This document shows, one piece after another, positions 60,085 through 64,000 of a stretch of DNA of 64,000 bases. This DNA comes from Hyphomicrobiales bacterium (GTDB lineage Bacteria; Pseudomonadota; Alphaproteobacteria; Rhizobiales; Rhizobiaceae). The notes under the pieces are model-generated. The model saw only the letters and a list, made by a program, of their open reading frames with translations. It ran no database searches and was not told the origin of the DNA. The stretch is taken from contig UBXV01000041.1 in NCBI GenBank assembly GCA_900469625.1, forward strand, positions 74,527-138,526, written 5' to 3'. Every line of letters starts with the position of its first letter. The first letter of the stretch is position 1. The position numbers were made by a program, and so were the translations under genes.

Positions 60085-60671
60085 GTTGGTACGCAATCAA
60101 GACCCGATCGGGAACACAGCGTCTGGCAGTGCCGCGCGTCGGCGAGACCGAGGAGCGCAAGGGCGAATTCATCATCGAGCGCAATCTCCGCGACGCCGAT
60201 TTTGAGATCTTCATGCCCTCGTTCCGCAAGGACATCAAACACCACCGGACCAAGGAACTGATCGAGCGCCGTTTCGCTATGATTGTCGGCTATTCGCTCG
60301 TCTACCTGCCGACACGGGATTTCTACCGGCTTTCACGGGTTGACGGTGTGACCGCGATCCTGGGTGTCGCCGGCTGCCCGCTGCGCATATCCGACTTCGA
60401 TGTCGACATGCTGCGTGACGCCGAAGCAATGGCGGGCTCAGCTCTGCAGCGGGAGCGTGACGCGCGCAAGAAGCGGAGCCGCAAGGAACTGCAGGAGGAA
60501 TTCCCGCGGTCGACAGTCGTTCGTGTCGCTCCAGAACATCGCCTCGTCGGGGGCATGCTCGCGTCGGTCCTCGATGTCACCGGCCGTAACACAGTCAAAG
60601 CTGTGGTTGATTATCTCGGCGGTCTTGTTCATGTCGATCTTCCGCTTGAACTGATCGATAAAGTCGCTTAG
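60081..60671 (+). CDS. NusG paralogue, probable phage antiterminator
   Basis: 196 residues from the ATG at 60081. An NGN domain (SWYAIKTRSGTQRL, EIFMPSFRKDI, RFAMIVGYSLVYLP, VTAILG) is joined by a basic linker to a KOW-like end (LVGGMLASVLDVTGRNTVKA, LGGLVHVDLPLEL). NusG-type proteins bind RNA polymerase and alter pausing and termination. It is the last gene of the right early operon, just before the late region, like lambda Q, so a late antiterminator role is proposed. Coupled to the DnaA-like gene. Confidence 0.85.
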   Translation: MSWYAIKTRSGTQRLAVPRVGETEERKGEFIIERNLRDADFEIFMPSFRKDIKHHRTKELIERRFAMIVGYSLVYLPTRDFYRLSRVDGVTAILGVAGCPLRISDFDVDMLRDAEAMAGSALQRERDARKKRSRKELQEEFPRSTVVRVAPEHRLVGGMLASVLDVTGRNTVKAVVDYLGGLVHVDLPLELIDKVA

Positions 60672-60740
60672 AATCGCTGCATTCTTTGGTGATTTGCAGG
60701 CTGTTCTGATTGCGGACCTCGATTAGAGGGAAAACTCGCC

Positions 60741-60778
60741 GGGCCTTAGGGAGGGTGTCACCGCCTCCCGCTTTGGCC
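60741..60778 (+). terminator. possible terminator after the NusG paralogue
   Basis: GGGAGG (60749-60754) pairs with CCTCCC (60764-60769), with GGCC blocks flanking both sides (60743-60746 and 60775-60778). No good T tract follows directly; TTTT occurs 15 bp later. A possible target for antitermination. Confidence 0.35.
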
Positions 60779-60794
60779 AGATATTGCCAATTTT

Positions 60795-61403
60795 CTAGGT
60801 TTTAAACATGTCGCCTAAGTCAAACGGCTTTAGGTCGATCCCAGGAAAGCGCTTCTGTTTCGGTACTGCGCTCCACATTTCCATTAGGGCATCCTTGTTC
60901 CGCCATACTGGTTCCGTGACTTCGTAAGTGCCGCTTTCCTTGTTGGGAACTACCGAGACAATTTCCTTCCTTTTCAGTCCTGGGTGTGTCCAGAATTGCA
61001 CGAACCGCTGGCTACCGGCTCGGATAATCCAGACCAATTGATCGCGCTCTTCAGTTGAAAGAGTCGAGAGGTTCTCCGCGATCAAGGAATTCGTGTTCGC
61101 GATGTCCGAAAGAATCTGCTTTTGCTGCCGGTGAATGGCAAGCTTCTCAGTGAACTTTCCTATGAGATAGCTGCAGGCGCTGACGAAAAGCACGACGCCC
61201 CCCCAAAGCACCATCAGCACGGCTACCACCCTGATCAGTACAATCGGTGCTACAGCTTTTTCAATACCATCAAAGTATCCACCAGGGTTCCAATGTAGTA
61301 GCGCGAGTGCACTCACGCCGAACAACGCAATCATCCATGCGCTCCTCACAGTGATTGCCAAGATGTTCGCTATTACTGTGAGAATCCCCTGTAGTGCTTC
61401 CAT
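60795..61403 (-). CDS. SieB-like superinfection exclusion membrane protein
   Basis: 202 residues. Two N-terminal membrane regions, about residues 7-38 and 54-82, then a cytoplasmic tail with NLSTLSTEERDQLVWIIRAG and a C-terminal Lys/Pro-rich segment. This layout, and the LSxEE-type segment, recall the SieB family, whose members abort infection by related phages. The gene stands alone, opposite to the phage operons, and is AT-richer, as expected of a moron expressed in the lysogen. Confidence 0.6.
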   Translation of the reverse strand: MEALQGILTVIANILAITVRSAWMIALFGVSALALLHWNPGGYFDGIEKAVAPIVLIRVVAVLMVLWGGVVLFVSACSYLIGKFTEKLAIHRQQKQILSDIANTNSLIAENLSTLSTEERDQLVWIIRAGSQRFVQFWTHPGLKRKEIVSVVPNKESGTYEVTEPVWRNKDALMEMWSAVPKQKRFPGIDLKPFDLGDMFKT

Positions 61404-61844
61404 TTGACCGCCTCCGAAAGCAATGTCTCATATACGGGTGGCAACTGCAATTTGAGATTGGAGCTCGTAAAACAGGCTCGCCAAGGCTGCCATCTGTGCG
61501 CCAGAGATTCAGCGTCACTGGTCGTGGCGACCTAGGCCCCCTGCCAGAAAGGTGAGGGTCTGGTGGCAATTTCGGTAGGGGTTCCCGCCGCGAGAAGTGA
61601 TGGTAGCATCGCTGCGGCCCTGATCTCCAACGCCCGGAGCGACGGCGGGATGTAGTCGACATTATGTGGAGGGCAGGGCCTGGGCAAGCGCGACCACCCA
61701 ACGACCGCTGTCTATGCGCAGGGTGGTCGCCTTCAATTTCGCATAATCCGAACGGGTTAGAAATCCACTTTCGTACACGCCGCGTTCTCACGTCGTTCGG
61801 CGCGATTTAGCGATTAAACTATCAGTTAACTTTCAGGGTTTTCC
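61404..61844. other. 440-bp gene-free region
   Basis: No convincing gene on either strand; the open minus-strand frame is Arg/Ser/Pro-rich. It should hold the promoter of the SieB-like gene and perhaps the late promoter. The composition near 61800-61840 is AT-rich. Confidence 0.35.
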
Positions 61845-61921
61845 GTCGGAGTATAGCAGCCCGGTAGCTCGCCAGCCTCATAAGCTGTAGGTCGCAGGTT
61901 CGAATCCTGTCTCCGCAACCA
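61845..61921 (+). tRNA. degraded tRNA-Met-like sequence (CAT)
   Basis: 77 nt with encoded CCA. The D loop AGCCCGGTA, anticodon loop CTCATAA (CAT at 61879-61881), T arm GCAGG-TTCGAAT-CCTGT and ACCA end follow bacterial tRNA-Met. The 5' side is damaged: acceptor positions 1-2, the first D-stem pair and the first anticodon-stem pair are mismatched. It may be a decaying phage tRNA or an attachment-site remnant. Confidence 0.55.
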
Positions 61922-62193
61922 AATCCCAGTGGCCCGTAGCTAACACGCCGGGGAGCCAGGCCGCTGTCGCAGCGAGAGCGAAGGTTCGGGGCCCGCCCAA
62001 CAGAAGCCGTTCGCCAGTTAGGCTGCGTGGCCGGAAGGAAGACAAGCGGGAAGCCAACCGCACGTCGAGGCACCAGGAGCACCCAAGCCCGCTGTAAGCT
62101 CTCGGGGCGTAAACGAGAGGCGGAGGTCTGCAAGCCTCCACAACCATTCATGAAGCGCCTACTATATCCTCCTAGTCACAATAGGGGGACCCG

Positions 62194-62415
62194 ATGAACG
62201 ACAACGATGAATTCGTGACGCACCTGAAGTGTGATGTTGAATTGAACATCACCGGTCCAGTGCTCGCGCTCGTGAATAAGCGGGTTGCTGCGGTGCTGCG
62301 ATCTTTGGCCGACCGTCTCGAAAAGGACGAGTTCGAAGACGGCTTTCATCCGGTTAACGATGAGAATGGCGACAAGGTCGGAGAGCTTTACGTCGACTAT
62401 TCGGAGGGGACGTAG
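62194..62415 (+). CDS. small prophage protein of unknown function
   Basis: 73 residues, acidic; AGGGGGAC precedes the ATG. FVTHLKCDVELNITGPVLAL, RVAAVLRSLADRLEKDEFED and VGELYVDYSEGT look like a compact alpha/beta protein. No family recognised. Confidence 0.65.
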   Translation: MNDNDEFVTHLKCDVELNITGPVLALVNKRVAAVLRSLADRLEKDEFEDGFHPVNDENGDKVGELYVDYSEGT

Positions 62416-62549
62416 GTCACAACGTCCATCGGCCGAACGCGTTGCTGATCCCGCATGCCTGAATAGGGAGCCGGACCTATGGCCCGGTTCTCCGATGTCT
62501 CAACTTGTGCCCTTAGGAGAGGGTAGAGGTTGCGACACCGCACCGATGA

Positions 62550-62885
62550 TTAGTTCGCTTGTCCGTTCACGGCGATGAATACCGGCGGGTTTTCAACGAT
62601 TTCGACAAGATTTCGCAGGTCGTAAGGAACGTGCCCTTGCTCAAGGGTCGGAGCGGGTAGCGGCATTTGTGTGAAGATCTGCAGCATCTCGGGGCCTGGA
62701 GGCGCGGCAAACCCTGGTGCCATTCTCGGGGCAATAAGTCGTAGCGGCCGTCGGGTTCTCCGGTCAGGTGTTTCTATCCAGATTGGTGCGATCCATGCCC
62801 TGTTCTGCCACTCGACATAGTCGACCCGCATGATTGCCCCGCCCATCGGCATAAGTATCTGACCGGCGATTACTATCTCTTCCAT
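62550..62885 (-). CDS. minus-strand prophage protein of unknown function
   Basis: 111 residues from the ATG at 62885 (AGAGGG upstream). Beta-type start EEIVIAGQILMPMGGAIMRV, then WQNRAWIAPIWIETPDRRTR, followed by a Pro-rich tail. The longer upstream frame is a shadow of the metallopeptidase gene. It is divergent from that gene. Confidence 0.6.
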   Translation of the reverse strand: MEEIVIAGQILMPMGGAIMRVDYVEWQNRAWIAPIWIETPDRRTRRPLRLIAPRMAPGFAAPPGPEMLQIFTQMPLPAPTLEQGHVPYDLRNLVEIVENPPVFIAVNGQAN

Positions 62886-62897
62886 ATCGGCCCTCTG

Positions 62898-63575
62898 ATG
62901 TTTGTGTTCGACGCACGATCGCTTGGAAGTGATACGCAAGCAAGTGGTGATTGGATGCGCCCACAACCGCCATCGGAAATCTTCGAGGACTTCAGCGGAT
63001 GCGCCTTCGTGGCCGCTCCTGAACTCGAAGCATGGGCCCGAGACACCTTCATCGATCCGGACAGCGACATGTTCAACCCGGATCACGCTCACCTCATCCC
63101 GGCAACCCTTGGCATGCTGTGGACCACGGTGGCGAACAACAAGAAGGGCCGCACCGTCATCGGCCAAGCCGAGATGGGACAGCCTGCTGGCATGATGGGC
63201 AAGTGGGCCCGGGCGAGAGCAGAGGCGCAAGTCCTCGGTTGGTTCGGCTCAGTCCCCGATTTCATCATCACGATAGACGCCAACTTCTGGATGTCGGCCA
63301 GTGATGCACAAGCCTGCGCTCTGATGGAGCATGAGCTTTCACACTGCGCCCAGGAGCTTGACGACTACGGCACCCCGAAGTTCCGCAAGAGCACAGGCCT
63401 ACCGGTCTACACAATGCGCTCCCATGACGTGGAAGCATTCATCGGTGTAGCCGCTCGGTACGGTGCAGTAGAGGCAGGCGTGAAGGAATTGGTCGAGGCG
63501 CTATCCAAGCCGCCTTTGATGACCGCGGACTTAATTGGCTGTGCATGCGGGACCTGCCAGGCTCGCGCCGCCTGA
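62898..63575 (+). CDS. putative phage metallopeptidase
   Basis: 225 residues. The zinc-peptidase motif LMEHELSHCAQ lies near residue 145, with DVEAFIGVAARYG further on. This fits the phage metallopeptidase domain family usually encoded just before the terminase genes. Role unknown. The ATG at 62955 (residue 20) is an alternative start. Confidence 0.75.
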   Translation: MFVFDARSLGSDTQASGDWMRPQPPSEIFEDFSGCAFVAAPELEAWARDTFIDPDSDMFNPDHAHLIPATLGMLWTTVANNKKGRTVIGQAEMGQPAGMMGKWARARAEAQVLGWFGSVPDFIITIDANFWMSASDAQACALMEHELSHCAQELDDYGTPKFRKSTGLPVYTMRSHDVEAFIGVAARYGAVEAGVKELVEALSKPPLMTADLIGCACGTCQARAA

Positions 63576-63600
63576 TCCCTGATGGTGTCCTGATAGAGCT

Positions 63601-64000
63601 ATGGCTAGAGCTAAACTTACACACGAGCAGCAGACCTTTGTTGTCCAGTCGCTGGCTTGCTTCGATAGCCCGTCGGTCGTCGCCGCTGCACTCAAGAAGG
63701 ATTACTCGGTCGTTCTCACGCCACAGGCGATCGAAGCATACGACCCGAACAAGAAGGCCGGCGCTCGCTTGGCTGAAAAGTGGAAGCTCCTGTTCGAGGA
63801 GACCCGCAAGACGTTTCTGGAAGACACCGCCTCGATCGCAATCAGCCACCGCGCCGTTCGGTTGCGGGCACTGCAGCGCATGGCGGAGAAGGCAGAGAAC
63901 TCGGGCAACATGGTCTTGGCCTCGTCATTGTTGAAGCAGGCGGCGGAAGAGGTGGGCAACGCCTACACCAACCGCCGCGAACTGACGGGGAAGGACGGAA
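63601..64000 (+). CDS. DUF2280 / terminase small subunit-like protein (partial)
   Basis: About 133 residues to the window edge with no stop. ARAKLTHEQQTFVVQSLACF, PQAIEAYDPNKKAGARLAEK, KLLFEETRKTFLEDTASIA and EEVGNAYTNRRELTGKDG match DUF2280 proteins, regarded as small terminase subunits that recognise phage DNA for packaging. The large subunit should follow outside the window. Confidence 0.82.
   Translation, partial: MARAKLTHEQQTFVVQSLACFDSPSVVAAALKKDYSVVLTPQAIEAYDPNKKAGARLAEKWKLLFEETRKTFLEDTASIAISHRAVRLRALQRMAEKAENSGNMVLASSLLKQAAEEVGNAYTNRRELTGKDG

Larger units (their letters stand above)
42463..64000. mobile_element. lambda-like temperate prophage (left part)
   Basis: The region runs from the tRNA-Pro attachment site to beyond the window and shows a full lysogeny/early set: integrase, excisionase, recombination genes, S24 repressor and Cro-like gene with shared operators, replication genes, a NusG paralogue and the start of the packaging module. 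Many genes overlap by ATGA, as in phage operons. Late structural genes and attR lie outside. Confidence 0.93.

Noticed and set aside
61888-61921. attR of the tRNA-Pro prophage
   Set aside because: The T arm resembles that of tRNA-Pro only in the universal TTCGAATC part; the acceptor strand belongs to tRNA-Met.
61822-62151. Minus-strand frames over the tRNA-Met-like sequence, containing ETGFEPATYSL
   Set aside because: This peptide is the well-known artefact of translating the reverse strand of a tRNA; not a gene.
42463-64000. CRISPR array or insertion sequence
   Set aside because: No regularly spaced direct repeats and no transposase gene were found in the prophage or elsewhere in the window.

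Overview
The window looks like chromosome of a member of the Rhizobiaceae, most likely Sinorhizobium/Ensifer or a close relative. This is judged from gene content and order (hemB, DUF6163 protein, ldtR, ldtP, glyA, nrdR, ribD, ribE; ribH-nusB; DUF177-plsX-fabH-ihfA-merR; omlA/bamE next to a ubiquinol-cytochrome c chaperone), high G+C and typical alphaproteobacterial codon use. No database search was possible, so family names rest on motifs and remembered family features.

Positions 1 to about 42,380 are ordinary core chromosome: DUF2000 protein, membrane class III nucleotide cyclase, RNase D, Tat-exported multicopper oxidase, MFS permease, aspS, an extra groEL without groES, a cytochrome P450 coupled to a lipid A-type acyltransferase, parC, an ArsR-like regulator, a DMT permease, the Bpt aminoacyl-transferase, hemB, the LdtR/LdtP envelope pair, serine hydroxymethyltransferase, riboflavin synthesis genes split over two loci, nusB, a proton-pumping pyrophosphatase and the phospholipid/fatty-acid genes plsX and fabH with ihfA. 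Several clear intrinsic terminators separate the units.

From the tRNA-Pro(GGG) gene at 42,386 to the end of the window lies a lambda-like temperate prophage. Its integrase sits just inside the tRNA, and the window ends within the small terminase-like gene, so structural genes and attR are outside. The left early operon (minus strand, 49,600 to 42,592) carries a DUF3268 zinc-finger protein, ERF annealing protein, YqaJ exonuclease, a Ref/HNH-like protein, an ASCH-like protein, excisionase and integrase. An S24 repressor (51,640-51,026) and a Cro-like gene (51,723) face each other across operators of the form CGTAC-N5-GTACG; the same operator lies, in the same register, in the left early promoter. 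The right early operon carries a GapR(DUF2312)/ParB-like fusion, small proteins, a methyltransferase, a PD-(D/E)XK protein, a DnaB helicase, a DUF1376 replication protein with a possible internal origin, a DnaA-domain-IV protein and a NusG paralogue placed where lambda has its late antiterminator.

The most interesting material is cargo that breaks the prophage's transcription pattern: a minus-strand pair at 54,441-55,931 (an SRA-like plus HNH nuclease and a two-TM protein), a SieB-like membrane protein at 60,795-61,403, an unrecognised 280-residue protein convergent with the repressor, and a degraded tRNA-Met whose 3' half is intact. These are candidates for phage-exclusion or defence functions, which is inference and not proof.
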